This document shows, one piece after another, positions 18,912 through 28,986 of a stretch of 64,000 nucleotides of DNA. Position numbers and translations under genes: made by a program. Position 1 is the stretch's first letter. The number at the start of each line of letters is the position of its first letter. The notes under the pieces were generated by a model. It did no database searches. It had not been told where the DNA came from and saw only the letters and a program-made list of their open reading frames with translations. Source of the DNA: Vitreimonas flagellata (GTDB taxonomy: Bacteria; Pseudomonadota; Alphaproteobacteria; Caulobacterales; Aquidulcibacteraceae); assembly GCF_004634425.1 (NCBI RefSeq), contig NZ_SBJL01000004.1:389429-453428 (forward strand). The letters run 5' to 3'.

Positions 18912-20432
18912 ATGACACTCGCTCTCCGCGCCGAGGCGCGCAAAATTCTCCATAGCTTAGGCGTTGACGAAGCCGCACTCGACGGCGGTGCGCTTGTTGT
19001 GCGCTCGCCAGTGAATGGCGAGGTGCTCGCGCACGTTCGCGAGACGAACGTCGAAGAGGCGCGCGCGCAGATCGCGGCAGCGCATCAGGCTTTCTTGGCT
19101 TGGCGCTCTGTGCCTGCGCCGCGACGCGGTGAGTTTGTGCGACTGCTTGGCGAAGAGCTGCGCGCGCACAAGGACGCGCTCGGGCGGCTCGTTTCGATCG
19201 AGGTTGGCAAAGTGCTTTCCGAGGGCTGGGGCGAACTGCAGGAGATGATCGACATCTGCGACTTCGCCGTCGGTCTCTCGCGTCAACTCTATGGCCTGTG
19301 CATACCCTCGGAGCGTGGCGACCATCGCATCACCGAGCAATGGCATCCGATCGGGCCCGTCGGCGTGATCTCCGCCTTCAACTTTCCGGTCGCGGTGTGG
19401 AGCTGGAATGCTGCGCTTGCTTTCGTGTGCGGCGACAGCGTGGTGTGGAAGCCGTCGGAGAAGAGTCCGCTGACAGCGCTGGCCGTGAGTGCGCTCGTGA
19501 ATCGTGTGATTGAACGCTTCGGCGCCGACGCGCCGTCTGGCCTTTCAAGCGTTCTTATCGGCGGCCGCGCGCTGGGCGAAGTGTTGGTGGACGATCCGCG
19601 CGTGCCGGTGATCTCGGCAACGGGATCAACACGCATGGGGCGCGACGTCTGTGCGCGCGTGGCGCAGCGTTTCGGTCGCACCATTCTCGAACTCGGCGGC
19701 AACAACGCCTCGATCGTCACGCCCTCGGCCGACCTTGATCTCACACTGCGCGCGGTGGCTTTCGGCGCGATGGGCACGGCAGGTCAGCGTTGCACCACGC
19801 TGCGCCGTCTGATCGTACATGAATCTGTCTATGATCAGCTCGTGCCGAAACTCATTGGCGTCTATGAACGGATCAGCGTCGGCGATCCGTTGTCTTCCGA
19901 TGCGCTCGTCGGGCCGTTGATCGATGGAGCCGCTTTCGACGCCATGAAAAGGGCGCTCGACGCTGCGCGCGGCGCTGGCGGGCGCGTGCATGGCGGCGCG
20001 CGTGTCCATGTGAACGGCGATCAATCGTTCTATGTCCGGCCAGCCTTGGTAGAGATGGACACGCAAGCGCCGTGCATGCGCGAGGAAACCTTCGCGCCCA
20101 TTCTCTACGTGTTGAAGTATCGCACGCTCGACGAGGCTATCGGGCTACAGAACGACGTGCCGCAGGGATTGTCGTCATCGATCTTTGCGACAGACATGCG
20201 CGAGGTGGAGCAATTCCTCTCCACCGCCGGCTCTGATTGCGGCATCGCCAATGTGAACATGGGCACATCCGGCGCCGAAATCGGCGGCGCGTTCGGCGGC
20301 GAGAAGGAAACCGGCGGCGGCCGTGAAAGCGGCTCGGACTCCTGGAAAGCCTACATGCGCCGCCAAACCAACGCGATCAATTACGGGCGCACCCTGCCGC
20401 TGGCGCAGGGCGTCAAATTCGATCTCGACTAA
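18912..20432 (+). CDS. amaB: Aldehyde dehydrogenase, ALDH7/aminoadipate-semialdehyde type
   Basis: 506 residues. NAD-binding and catalytic features: PIGPVGVISAFNFPVAVWSW, WKPSEKSPLTA, the active-site glutamate motif LELGGNNASIV, and the catalytic cysteine in MGTAGQRCTTLRRL, followed by EEIFAPI-like REETFAPILYV. The C-terminal GAFGGEKETGGGRESGSD and WKAYMRRQT match the antiquitin/ALDH7 clade, whose bacterial members oxidise L-aminoadipate semialdehyde (piperideine-6-carboxylate) in lysine breakdown. The gene name is a family-level assignment. The 3' end overlaps the convergent OsmC gene by 4 bp. Confidence 0.88.
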   Translation: MTLALRAEARKILHSLGVDEAALDGGALVVRSPVNGEVLAHVRETNVEEARAQIAAAHQAFLAWRSVPAPRRGEFVRLLGEELRAHKDALGRLVSIEVGKVLSEGWGELQEMIDICDFAVGLSRQLYGLCIPSERGDHRITEQWHPIGPVGVISAFNFPVAVWSWNAALAFVCGDSVVWKPSEKSPLTALAVSALVNRVIERFGADAPSGLSSVLIGGRALGEVLVDDPRVPVISATGSTRMGRDVCARVAQRFGRTILELGGNNASIVTPSADLDLTLRAVAFGAMGTAGQRCTTLRRLIVHESVYDQLVPKLIGVYERISVGDPLSSDALVGPLIDGAAFDAMKRALDAARGAGGRVHGGARVHVNGDQSFYVRPALVEMDTQAPCMREETFAPILYVLKYRTLDEAIGLQNDVPQGLSSSIFATDMREVEQFLSTAGSDCGIANVNMGTSGAEIGGAFGGEKETGGGRESGSDSWKAYMRRQTNAINYGRTLPLAQGVKFDLD

Positions 20433-20833
20433 GCCGTACCGCCGTCCAGCGTTGTCTCGATATCAAAGCCGTGCATGAGCGCGAGTGTGACGGGCGTGCG
20501 TTCCACGATTTCGCGCAAGCGCGCGATCTGCTCGAGGCTGAGCGGGCCGCTGACATCGACGTGGCGCTCAATGCGGCGTTTCGGATCGCCCGCGTGGAGG
20601 CGCAGTTCGACCTCGATGCCTGTCACCGGCATGGCTTTGCGGTCGGCGTACATCTTCAGCGTGATCAGTGTGCAGCCGCTCAAGCCCGAGAGCACCAGTG
20701 CAAACGGCGAGGGTCCGGCATCGCCGCCGCCAAGCTCCGGCGGTTCATCTGCGACGAGCGCATGTTCGTTGGCGTTGATCTCCACCCGGTAATTCGGCGC
20801 GCCCAGTTTCGCGCGCACGTGAGCGCCAGCCAT
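20429..20833 (-). CDS. OsmC-family peroxiredoxin-like protein
   Basis: 134 residues. The family pattern EPPELGGGDAGPSPFALVLSG followed by LSGCTLITLKMYADRK places the conserved cysteine in the middle helix; the second OsmC cysteine position near the C-terminus (usually VxCPV) reads ERTPVTLAL, so one of the two catalytic cysteines is missing. OsmC proteins reduce organic hydroperoxides with a two-cysteine centre; lacking one, this member may have a different or weaker thiol chemistry. Convergent with the aldehyde dehydrogenase gene. Confidence 0.85.
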   Translation of the reverse strand: MAGAHVRAKLGAPNYRVEINANEHALVADEPPELGGGDAGPSPFALVLSGLSGCTLITLKMYADRKAMPVTGIEVELRLHAGDPKRRIERHVDVSGPLSLEQIARLREIVERTPVTLALMHGFDIETTLDGGTA

Positions 20834-20980
20834 CGATCCGTCTCCAGTTTCGCAGGCGCAAAGTTCGCAACCGCCCGCTTGTCTTGAACACGCAGTTAAG
20901 CGCTCTGGCGCGGTTGTAAAGCGGGGGGCTTGGCGCTACGGGAGGGGCAAGAAATCTCCTTATTTGCCGAGGCATACCAA

Positions 20981-22006
20981 ATGAAGGCGTTGGTCAAACG
21001 CGAAGCCAAAAAGGGCTTGTGGCTGGAAGACGTGCCGGAGCCTGAAGCCGGCCCGAACGATGTGAAAATCCGCGTCAAGCGCACTGCGATCTGCGGCACG
21101 GATGTGCACATCTATAAGTGGGACGAGTGGGCGCAGAAGACGATCCCGGTGCCGATGACGGCTGGCCACGAATTCGTCGGCGAGATCGTCGAGGTCGGCG
21201 AGAACGTCAACGATTATAAGCCCGGCATGATCGTCTCCGGCGAGGGCCACATCGTCTGCGGCCGCTGCCGCAATTGCATGGCCGGCCGTCGCCACCTCTG
21301 TCCGCACACGAGCGGCGTCGGCGTCAATCGCGATGGCGCCTTTGCCGAATACATCGTCATCCCGAACGCCAATGTCTGGCACCATGCTGACGGCATCGAT
21401 CTCGACATCGCTGCCATCTTCGATCCCTTCGGCAATGCCACGCACACGGCTCTGCAATGGGATATGATCGGCGAAGACGTGCTGATCACGGGCGCTGGTC
21501 CCATCGGCGCGATGGCCGCGGCAATCGCCAAACACGTCGGCGCGCGTCACGTCGTGATTACCGACGTAAACGACTATCGTCTGGAGCTGGCCAAGAAGCT
21601 CGGCGCCACGCGCACAGTGAACGTCTCGCGCGAAACCTTGAGCGACGTGCAGAAAGATCTCGGCATGACCGAGGGTTTTGATGTCGGCCTTGAAATGTCC
21701 GGCGCGCCAAATGCGCTGAAAGACATGATCGACAATATGAGCCACGGCGCGAAGATTTCGATGCTAGGCATTCCGTCGGGCGATATGCAGGTCGATTGGA
21801 ATAAGGTCGTCTTCAACATGCTGACGATCAAAGGTATCTACGGCCGCGAAATCTTCGAGACCTGGTACAAGATGAGCGTGATGATCCAATCGGGCCTCGA
21901 TCTTTCGCCTATCATCACGCATCGCCTGCCGTATCAAGAATTCGAAGAGGGCTTCGAGACCATGATCGCGGGCAAGTCCGGCAAGATCATTCTGAATTGG
22001 GATTGA
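20981..22006 (+). CDS. tdh: L-threonine 3-dehydrogenase
   Basis: 341 residues, standard length. MDR-type zinc alcohol dehydrogenase with catalytic-zinc motif [22 protein letters not shown], the structural-zinc region [15 protein letters not shown] and the cofactor-binding [26 protein letters not shown]-type sequence after CGTD is diagnostic of Tdh. Oxidises L-threonine to 2-amino-3-ketobutyrate with NAD+. ATG 20981 gives the family N-terminus (MKALVK); an upstream ATG at 20930 would add 17 unrelated residues. The stop is 3 bp before kbl, so the two enzymes of the threonine-to-glycine pathway are coupled. Confidence 0.97.
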   Translation: MKALVKREAKKGLWLEDVPEPEAGPNDVKIRVKRTAICGTDVHIYKWDEWAQKTIPVPMTAGHEFVGEIVEVGENVNDYKPGMIVSGEGHIVCGRCRNCMAGRRHLCPHTSGVGVNRDGAFAEYIVIPNANVWHHADGIDLDIAAIFDPFGNATHTALQWDMIGEDVLITGAGPIGAMAAAIAKHVGARHVVITDVNDYRLELAKKLGATRTVNVSRETLSDVQKDLGMTEGFDVGLEMSGAPNALKDMIDNMSHGAKISMLGIPSGDMQVDWNKVVFNMLTIKGIYGREIFETWYKMSVMIQSGLDLSPIITHRLPYQEFEEGFETMIAGKSGKIILNWD

Positions 22007-22009
22007 GCC

Positions 22010-23197
22010 ATGTACGGCGCGTTTCAAAAGCATTTGCAGAATGAGCTTGACGGCATTCGCGAGGCCGGCTTCTACAAAAACGAGCGCATTATCGCGACGC
22101 CGCAAGGTTCCGAGGTGGAGGTCGCCTCCGGCCAACACCTGCTCAATCTCTGCGCCAACAATTATCTGGGCCTCGCGCAAGACAAACGCGTGCAAGCCGC
22201 GGCGCGCGAGGGCTTGGAGCGTTGGGGCTATGGCATGGCCTCGGTGCGCTTCATCTGCGGCACACAGCAAAACCACAAGGCGCTCGAGGCGGAGCTTTCG
22301 GCCTGGCTGAAGATGGAGGACACGATCCTCTATCCCTCATGCTTCGACGCAAATGGCGGCTTGTTCGAGACGCTGCTTGGCGCTGAAGATGCGATCATCT
22401 CGGATGAATTGAACCACGCCTCGATCATCGACGGCATCCGTCTCTGCAAGGCGCAGCGTTATCGCTACAAGAACAACGATCTCGCCGATCTCGAAGCACA
22501 GCTCAAAGCCGCCGACGCTGCAGGCGCGCGCTTCAAGCTGATCTCAACCGACGGCGTCTTCTCGATGGACGGCGTGATCGCCCAGCTCGATAAGATTTGC
22601 GATCTGGCCGAGCGCTACAACGCGCTTGTCCATGTCGATGACAGCCACTCGACCGGTATTGTCGGCCCAGGTGGACGCGGCACAGCTGAGCACTGCAATT
22701 GCATCGATCGGATCGACGTCCTCACGAGCACGCTCGGCAAAGCGCTCGGCGGCGCCAGCGGCGGCTTCACCAGCGGCAAAAAGGAAATCATCGAAATCCT
22801 CCGCCAGCGCTCGCGCCCGTATCTTTTCTCCAACACCGTGCCGCCTTCAATTGTCTCAGGCGCGCGCAAGGCGGTAGAGATCGCAGCAAGTGGCGACGAT
22901 CTCCGCGCGCAGCTGCGTGACAACATGCGCCGCTTCCGCGAAGGCCTGACGCAAGCCGGCTTCGATCTACTGCCGGGCGAGCACGCCATCATCCCCGTCA
23001 TGCTTTACGACGCGAAGAAGGCCGGCGCGCTCGCCGAAGCATTGCTGCAAGACGGCGTCTACGTGATCGCGTTCTCGTATCCCGTCGTGCCCAAAGGCAA
23101 AGCTCGCATCCGCACCCAAGTCTCCGCCGCGCACACACGCGAAGAGATCGACCGCGCGGTGGCCGCATTCGCAAGCGCTGCGAAGCGAATCGGCTGA
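22010..23197 (+). CDS. kbl: Glycine C-acetyltransferase (2-amino-3-ketobutyrate CoA ligase)
   Basis: 395 residues. Fold-type I PLP enzyme of the alpha-oxoamine synthase family: [10 protein letters not shown] near residue 47, [13 protein letters not shown], the Asp/His PLP contacts in [13 protein letters not shown] and the lysine-containing [13 protein letters not shown]. Cleaves 2-amino-3-ketobutyrate with CoA to glycine and acetyl-CoA, immediately following Tdh in the pathway. Start ATG 22010 is fixed by the 3-bp gap after tdh. Confidence 0.97.
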   Translation: MYGAFQKHLQNELDGIREAGFYKNERIIATPQGSEVEVASGQHLLNLCANNYLGLAQDKRVQAAAREGLERWGYGMASVRFICGTQQNHKALEAELSAWLKMEDTILYPSCFDANGGLFETLLGAEDAIISDELNHASIIDGIRLCKAQRYRYKNNDLADLEAQLKAADAAGARFKLISTDGVFSMDGVIAQLDKICDLAERYNALVHVDDSHSTGIVGPGGRGTAEHCNCIDRIDVLTSTLGKALGGASGGFTSGKKEIIEILRQRSRPYLFSNTVPPSIVSGARKAVEIAASGDDLRAQLRDNMRRFREGLTQAGFDLLPGEHAIIPVMLYDAKKAGALAEALLQDGVYVIAFSYPVVPKGKARIRTQVSAAHTREEIDRAVAAFASAAKRIG

Positions 23198-23211
23198 CGG
23201 CCAACTTCGCC

Positions 23212-23895
23212 CTAAGCCGGTACCGGCGGCTCCACATACGACGCCACCTTGGTGATGATCTCATCCGGCGTCGCGAGCATCTGCTTATATTGCTCAAGCG
23301 GGTACGGCATGTGCGGCTTGCTTGGATCGTAAGCAGGTTGCGGCGCGGGGCTTGGGCCTGAATAGGGCGCGGGCGCTTTGAAGCGTTCGGCTTCTGCCGC
23401 CGAGATGCCCGCGCGCTCCAGCACGGACGGATCAATCCAGCGCTTCGGATCAATTGACCCGCGCACAGGCGTCGCGACTTCCAGCGTCATGTGGTCGGGG
23501 CCGGCGAAATAGATCGATTTGCAGAAGCCGTGATCGAGTGGGCCGATCACGTTGACGCCATTGCCGCGAATGCGGTCGCGCATCGCGATCAATGCATCTT
23601 CGCTGCCGACGCCAAATGCGATGTGCTGCAACGTACCGGCCGCTGACGGCTTCTCGCCGCGCCCGGCGTGCGTCACGCCAAGCTGGATCGGAATTTTGTC
23701 GACGTCGGGCAATTGCACGATCGAGAAATAACTCGTCTCGCTCAAGCGCAAGAAGGCGTGCAGACCGCCTGGCACGCCGTGCATGTCAAACAGTGCGACC
23801 AGCGGGCAGCCCACGACATCGGAGAAGAACGCGATGTGCTTCTTGATGTCGGCCGCCATGAAAGCGACGTGATGAATGCCGTTTGGTTGGGTCAT
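23212..23895 (-). CDS. VOC-family dioxygenase/glyoxalase-like protein
   Basis: 227 residues. Two beta-alpha-beta modules of the vicinal-oxygen-chelate fold: the first begins GIHHVAFMAADIKKHIAFF with the metal-binding His, the second contains LQHIAFGVGSEDALIAM and ends YFAGPDHMTLEVAT with Asp/Glu ligands. The C-terminal 60 residues are proline-rich and not part of the fold. Probably a metal-dependent dioxygenase or isomerase acting on a small organic acid. It is divergent from the hydrolase/CoA-transferase pair at 24008, which suggests one degradative unit; the substrate is unknown. Confidence 0.85.
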   Translation of the reverse strand: MTQPNGIHHVAFMAADIKKHIAFFSDVVGCPLVALFDMHGVPGGLHAFLRLSETSYFSIVQLPDVDKIPIQLGVTHAGRGEKPSAAGTLQHIAFGVGSEDALIAMRDRIRGNGVNVIGPLDHGFCKSIYFAGPDHMTLEVATPVRGSIDPKRWIDPSVLERAGISAAEAERFKAPAPYSGPSPAPQPAYDPSKPHMPYPLEQYKQMLATPDEIITKVASYVEPPVPA

Positions 23896-24007
23896 CGGCG
23901 TGTCCCGTCTTGCTTATTGCCTTCCGTGGCGGCGACTGCGCCACTTTCAGATCAATGAGGTTGCCGCCAAAGGCGCACGGGCGCAATACTGACCAAGGGA
24001 GAGGCCG

Positions 24008-25165
24008 ATGACGAGTGTCGTTCGCGAGCCGTACGGCTTTGTTCATGCGGACACGAGCCGGCTCAAGGAAGTGTATGGCGGGCCGTCCGGGCAGGTGTTT
24101 GTCGAATGTATGCGCGTTCGCCCGGTCGCCGGTGAATCCAAGACTGTCATCCTGTTCTCGCACCCGATCGGCGGGGGATCGTTTCTACCGCTGGTGAGCG
24201 CGCTCGCGGCGGCGGGGCGGCACGTGATCTATTGCAATCCGCGTTATCGCGGCAATGACACTGCGTTGATTATGGAAAAGTGCCTGCTCGATCTCGGCGC
24301 GTGCGTCGCCGATCTGAAGCAGCGCTTCGGCTATGGCAAGGTCGTGCTCGGCGGTTGGTCCGGCGGCGGCTCGCTGTCGCTGTTCTATCAGGATCAAGCG
24401 ACGCAGCCGACGATCGATGAAACGCCCGCTGGCGATTATGTCGGCTTGCACGACGCCAAGCTGCAGCCAGCGGATGGCGTGCTCTTGCTGGCGGCGCATC
24501 TGAGCCGCTCGGTGACGATGACCGAATGGCTCGATCCTTCGATCATGGACGAAGCGCGTCCATTTGAACGCGATCGGGGGCTGAACATTTATGATCCCGA
24601 TTGCCCCGCGCAGCCGCCCTATGACGCGGCCTTTGTCGCGCGCTTCCGCGAAGCGCAGATCGCGCGCAATCGGCGCATCACAGCGTGGGCCAAAGCCGAG
24701 CTTGCGCGATTGAAGGCGAGCGGCGGACCGGATGCAGAACGCTGCTTTGTCGTGCAAGGCACGATGTGCGACGTGCGGTGGACCGATCCGACGCAAGATC
24801 CCTCCGACCGCAAGCCGTACACCTGCTATCTGGGCGATCCGAAAATCGCTAACGATGGTCCTGTCGGCCTTGGCCGTTTCACCACGCTCCGCTCCTGGCT
24901 GTCGCAATGGAGCTATGATGAAAGCCGCGCGCATGGCGAGCGCAACGCCGCGCGCGTAACCTGTCCCGCGCTTGTCGTGAACAACACGGCTGACCTTGCT
25001 TGCACGCCAAGCCACGCGGCGCGCTTGTTCGCGGCGCTAGCCTCGGCGGACAAAGAAATCGTCCACATCAAGGATGCCGACCATTATTACATCGAACGCC
25101 GCGATCTGTTGCCGAAAGCCGTCGGCGCAATTGGCGCGTGGCTCGATGCGCGAGGGTTTGTGTAA
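24008..25165 (+). CDS. Alpha/beta hydrolase
   Basis: 385 residues. The nucleophile elbow is GGWSGGGSLSLFY (Gly-x-Ser-x-Gly) near residue 120; the oxyanion-type HPIGGGSF lies near residue 55; the late Asp and His appear in NNTADLACTPSHAARLF and KDADHYYIERRD. This resembles dienelactone-hydrolase or esterase-like members that act on soluble esters or thioesters. SD GGGAGAGG precedes ATG 24008. The stop overlaps the next start (TAATG), so it is cotranslated with the CoA transferase. Confidence 0.85.
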   Translation: MTSVVREPYGFVHADTSRLKEVYGGPSGQVFVECMRVRPVAGESKTVILFSHPIGGGSFLPLVSALAAAGRHVIYCNPRYRGNDTALIMEKCLLDLGACVADLKQRFGYGKVVLGGWSGGGSLSLFYQDQATQPTIDETPAGDYVGLHDAKLQPADGVLLLAAHLSRSVTMTEWLDPSIMDEARPFERDRGLNIYDPDCPAQPPYDAAFVARFREAQIARNRRITAWAKAELARLKASGGPDAERCFVVQGTMCDVRWTDPTQDPSDRKPYTCYLGDPKIANDGPVGLGRFTTLRSWLSQWSYDESRAHGERNAARVTCPALVVNNTADLACTPSHAARLFAALASADKEIVHIKDADHYYIERRDLLPKAVGAIGAWLDARGFV

Positions 25166-26325
25166 TGACGGAGGACACCGCTGGCCCGCTCGCCGGCATC
25201 CGCGTCGTCGAGATGGGACAGCTGATCGCCGGCCCATTCTGTGGCCAGCTGCTTGGCGACATGGGCGCCGAGATCGCCAAGATCGAACCGCCCGGCGAAG
25301 GTGACCCTATGCGCAATTGGGGCCAGGGCGGCACGCCGACCGCATGGCGCGTGATCGCGCGCAACAAATACTCAGTCGCGCTTGATCTGCGCTCCGCGGA
25401 AGGTCAAGAGACCGCGCGCCAGCTCATCCACGCCGCTGACATTCTCATCGAGAATTTTCGCCCCGGTACGTTGGAGCGTTGGAATCTCGACCCGAAAGAT
25501 TTGTGCGCGGCCAATCCTAAGCTCATCGTCGTGCGCATTTCCGGCTACGGCCAGGATGGGCCTTACGCGCAGCGCGCGGGCTTTGGCGGCGTCGGTGAAG
25601 CGATGGGCGGATGGCGCGGCATTGTCGGTTATCCGGACCAACCGCCCGCGCGCATGGGCGTGTCGATCGGCGATTCATTGGCAGCGACATACGGCTGCAT
25701 GGGCGCGCTCGCGGCGCTGCATCATCGCAACCAAACGGGGCGCGGCCAGATTGTAGATAGTGCGCTCTATGAATCCGTTCTGCAGGTCATGGAATCCATG
25801 GTGCCGGAATTTCAGGTCAATGGATGGAAGCGCAAACGCAGCGGCTCAACCATCGCTGGGATTGCGCCGTCGAATGTGTATCCGTGCAAGGACGGCGAAT
25901 ATCTGATCGGCGCAAATCAGGACGCAATTTTTTTGCGCCTGTGCGACGTAATGGGGCGGCCGGAGCTGGCGCGCGACGAGCGCTATGCAACGCATTTAGC
26001 GCGTGGCGCGCGGATGGAAGAGATCGACGCGGAAATCGCGGCGTGGACGTCAACGCTCACGATCGCCGAACTCGAGGCCAAGATGATTGAAGCGTCCGTA
26101 CCGGCCGGCCGCATCTACGACGCCGAAGACATGCTCAACGATCCGCACTTCGCCGCGCGCAACGCACTGGTCACCGTGAATGATCCCGTGCTCGGCCCCA
26201 CGACGATGCAGGGCATCTTCCCGAAGCTCTCGGAAACCCCCGGCTGCATCCGCCGCCCCGCGCCGCGCGACGTGGGGCAAGACACCCGCGAAATCCTGCA
26301 GCGTTGGCTTGGCATGGGTGGTTAA
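25165..26325 (+). CDS. CaiB/BaiF family (class III) CoA transferase
   Basis: 386 residues starting at ATG 25165, overlapping the hydrolase stop by one base. Family features: LAGIRVVEMGQLIAGPFCGQLLGDMGAEIAKIEPPGEGD in pieces at the N-terminus, FRPGTLERWNLDPKDL, YGQDGPYA, and the Asp-containing GVSIGDSLAATYG where the catalytic aspartate of the family lies. These enzymes swap CoA between carboxylic acids through an aspartyl-CoA thioester, typically activating a substrate for degradation. Likely works with the hydrolase encoded upstream and the divergent VOC protein. Confidence 0.93.
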   Translation: MTEDTAGPLAGIRVVEMGQLIAGPFCGQLLGDMGAEIAKIEPPGEGDPMRNWGQGGTPTAWRVIARNKYSVALDLRSAEGQETARQLIHAADILIENFRPGTLERWNLDPKDLCAANPKLIVVRISGYGQDGPYAQRAGFGGVGEAMGGWRGIVGYPDQPPARMGVSIGDSLAATYGCMGALAALHHRNQTGRGQIVDSALYESVLQVMESMVPEFQVNGWKRKRSGSTIAGIAPSNVYPCKDGEYLIGANQDAIFLRLCDVMGRPELARDERYATHLARGARMEEIDAEIAAWTSTLTIAELEAKMIEASVPAGRIYDAEDMLNDPHFAARNALVTVNDPVLGPTTMQGIFPKLSETPGCIRRPAPRDVGQDTREILQRWLGMGG

Positions 26326-26475
26326 TCTCAGCCTTTGCACGCGATCCCCCGCCAAGTCCGCCTCTGTGTGTCCAGCGGTTCTTAGGCGCCCCTGCACAAA
26401 ATCTGCACGAAAGCTGTGGCGGCCCTGCGCGGGCGCGCCACACACGCTGCGCCCGCTTGGGGCAGGGTGGCGCTT

Positions 26476-26637
26476 ATGGACAAAATTTCCTCCAGCAGGC
26501 CGCAGCCCATTCCGTCGCGCCCCGATACGATCGGCGAAAGCTGGCGTCCGGCTGAGCCTGCGCGCCATCCCGGCCACGCCGAGCCCGAGCCGCAGCGCCC
26601 CACCCCGCGCGTTGGCCGTTTCGACGACCTGTTCTAG
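26476..26637 (+). CDS. Small hypothetical protein
   Basis: 53 codons (MDKISSSRPQPIPSRP ... RVGRFDDLF), proline- and arginine-rich, ending 11 bases before the region of the response regulator start. No motif recognised. It could be a real small protein upstream of the two-component operon or random coding potential in GC-rich DNA; the ribosome-binding site is weak. Confidence 0.3.
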   Translation: MDKISSSRPQPIPSRPDTIGESWRPAEPARHPGHAEPEPQRPTPRVGRFDDLF

Positions 26638-26699
26638 GGGCTGCCCCCATGGTGACGGTGCTGCCGCAGCCGCCTATCATCGCCCGCGAAAGCGAGCGC

Positions 26700-27404
26700 A
26701 TGGTCTATCGTATCCTTGTCGTCGACGACGATCCGCACATCCGCGACGTGATCTGCTACGCGCTTGAAAAAGCCGGCATGAACGCCGTGACCGCGCAGGA
26801 TGGCGCCGAGGCGTTGTCCAAGCTTGAAGCCGCGCCGCCCGATCTTGTCGTGCTCGATATCGGCATGCCGGAAATGGACGGGCTCGAAGTCTGCCGCCGC
26901 ATTCGCCGTCATGGCGACACACCAATCCTCTTCCTCTCCGCGCGCAGCGACGAGATCGACCGCATTGTCGGCCTCGAACTTGGCGGCGATGATTACGTCA
27001 CCAAGCCGTTCAGTCCGCGCGAGCTGGTGGCGCGCGTGAGCGCCATCCTCAATCGCGTGAAGCGCAGCGCGCCAGCGCCGCAGCCGGCGGACCACAACGT
27101 GCTGCGCCACGGCGCGCTGACGCTCGATCCGCCACGCTTCCAGGCGGAATATGGCGGCCAGCCCGTCGCGCTCACAGCGCTCGAATTCGCCATCGTGCGC
27201 ATGCTGGCGCAGCGGCCAGGCGTCGTCTTTAACCGCGATCAGATCATGGACACCGCTTATGCGGACAATGTCCACGTCTCGGACCGCACCATCGACAGCC
27301 ACGTTAGAAACATCCGCGCGAAGTTCGCCGCACTGGGGTGCGCCTCTGTGATTGAAACCGTTCATGGCGTAGGATTCCGCCTCGGCGACCTCACCAAGGC
27401 CTGA
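26700..27404 (+). CDS. OmpR/PhoB-type response regulator
   Basis: 234 residues from ATG 26700 (an ATG at 26649 adds 17 residues of no family similarity). The receiver domain starts RILVVDDDPHIRD; the phospho-acceptor Asp is in PDLVVLDIGMPEMDG; GGDDYVTKPFSPRELVARV holds the conserved Lys. The winged-helix effector domain follows, with LTALEFAIVRMLAQRPG, VFNRDQIM and VSDRTIDSHVRNIRAKF. DNA-binding transcription regulator partnered with the kinase 2 bp downstream. Confidence 0.95.
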   Translation: MVYRILVVDDDPHIRDVICYALEKAGMNAVTAQDGAEALSKLEAAPPDLVVLDIGMPEMDGLEVCRRIRRHGDTPILFLSARSDEIDRIVGLELGGDDYVTKPFSPRELVARVSAILNRVKRSAPAPQPADHNVLRHGALTLDPPRFQAEYGGQPVALTALEFAIVRMLAQRPGVVFNRDQIMDTAYADNVHVSDRTIDSHVRNIRAKFAALGCASVIETVHGVGFRLGDLTKA

Positions 27405-27406
27405 AC

Positions 27407-28984
27407 GTGACGCAAGAGAAATGGCGGCCCAGTATCGGCGTGATCACCGCAGCCGTGATCGCCAGCGTGCTCGTGCTGCCACTCGTCGGCTTGCTCTTCT
27501 TCCGCGTGTTCGAAAACCAATTGGTGCGGCAGACCGAATCCGAGCTGATCGCCCAAGCGGCGATGCTGTCAGCCGTTTATGCGCGTGAGATCGAGCATGC
27601 GCCGGAGGCGTTTCCGATCGGCGCGCCACGTCCACCGCATGATCCCTCCATCGCCATCGACGGCCGCTACACGCCGATTCTGCCGTCGCTCGATCTTGCA
27701 TCGTCGCCCATTCTGCGCGCGCGACCTGAAGCAGCGCAGGCGACGATTGAATCGAACGCGCAGGCATTCGAGATAGGCCGCGAGCTTACTGAGATTACCG
27801 AAGCGACGCAGCGCACCACACTCGCGGGCTTCCGCTTGCTCGACGCCAACGGAACAGCCATAGGCGGGCGCGGCGATCTGGGTCTTTCCTTCGCGCACAT
27901 GGAGGAGGTGCGCGAAGCGATGCAGGGGCGCTTTAGCGCCATCATGCGGGTGCGCGATGAACTCAGCGAACCGCCGCCGATCTATTCGATCAGCCGCGGC
28001 ACCAAGATCCGTGTCTTCGTGGCGATGCCGGTGTTCGTCGACAATCATGTGCGCGGCGTGGTGTTCCTCTCGCGCACGCCCGACAACATCCTGCGCGCAC
28101 TTTATCGCGAGCAAAGCAAAGTCTTTGCCGCCGTGATCCTGGCGCTCGCTGTCGCGAGCGCCATCGGCTTTGTGTTCGTGCGCACGATCGCGCGGCCAAT
28201 GCGCGAGCTTGCCGCAAAGGCGGAAGACATCACCGCTGGGCGCGCCGACGCCATCGGCCCGCTCAAGCGCAACGGCACGCGCGAATTGGCCAGTCTCGCC
28301 GAGAGCTTCATGACGATGGCGAAGCGGCTCTCGGATCGCTCGGCCTATCTCTCCGGCTTCGCTAATCACGTGTCGCACGAACTCAAATCACCGCTCACGG
28401 CCATCCGCGGTGCAGCCGAACTCATCCGCGATTCCGAAAGCGCGATGACGCCTGAACAGCGCGAGCGCTTCCTTTCCAATCTTCTCGCCGATACTGATCG
28501 GATCAGTGCCTTGCTCGATCGCCTGCGCGAAATGGCGCGCGCCGATAATCCGACGACGGGCGGCGCGGCGCTCCTGGCCGAGATCGAGCCGGCGCTGCGT
28601 GAGCGCTTCGAGCATCTGGACATCGCCTTCAACGCAAGTGAAACGCCTGCGATGGCGATGGCCGCCGACAATGCGCAAATCGTCTTCGGCCATTTGCTCG
28701 ACAATTCCGCTCGTCACGGCGCAACTCAAGTCAGCATCAGCGCACACGAAGAGGGCGGCACGCTCTATGTGCGCGTCGCTGACAATGGCGCTGGCGTCTC
28801 GCCCGGCAACCGCGATCGCATCTTCGATCCCTTCTTCACCACACGCCGTGTCGAAGGCGGCACCGGCATGGGCCTCGGCATCGTCCGCGCACTGCTCCGC
28901 GCCCACGGCGGCGACATCACGCTTGAGGAGAGCGAAGTCGGGGCGATATTCATGGTCAGGCTGCCGATCGCGCAGACCGCCTAG
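27407..28984 (+). CDS. Membrane sensor histidine kinase
   Basis: 525 residues, starting at GTG 27407 two bases after the regulator stop. A first membrane helix (VITAAVIASVLVLPLVGLLFF), a roughly 200-residue periplasmic sensor, a second helix (FAAVILALAVASAIGFVFV), HAMP domain (RTIARPMRELAAKAEDI), HisKA with phospho-acceptor in FANHVSHELKSPLTAI, and an HATPase domain with LLDNSARHGA, DNGAGVSPGNRDRIFDPFF and GTGMGLGIV. Partner of the response regulator. The 3' end is convergent with DUF3754, 2 bp apart. The signal sensed cannot be read from sequence. Confidence 0.95.
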   Translation: MTQEKWRPSIGVITAAVIASVLVLPLVGLLFFRVFENQLVRQTESELIAQAAMLSAVYAREIEHAPEAFPIGAPRPPHDPSIAIDGRYTPILPSLDLASSPILRARPEAAQATIESNAQAFEIGRELTEITEATQRTTLAGFRLLDANGTAIGGRGDLGLSFAHMEEVREAMQGRFSAIMRVRDELSEPPPIYSISRGTKIRVFVAMPVFVDNHVRGVVFLSRTPDNILRALYREQSKVFAAVILALAVASAIGFVFVRTIARPMRELAAKAEDITAGRADAIGPLKRNGTRELASLAESFMTMAKRLSDRSAYLSGFANHVSHELKSPLTAIRGAAELIRDSESAMTPEQRERFLSNLLADTDRISALLDRLREMARADNPTTGGAALLAEIEPALRERFEHLDIAFNASETPAMAMAADNAQIVFGHLLDNSARHGATQVSISAHEEGGTLYVRVADNGAGVSPGNRDRIFDPFFTTRRVEGGTGMGLGIVRALLRAHGGDITLEESEVGAIFMVRLPIAQTA

Positions 28985-28986
28985 AC

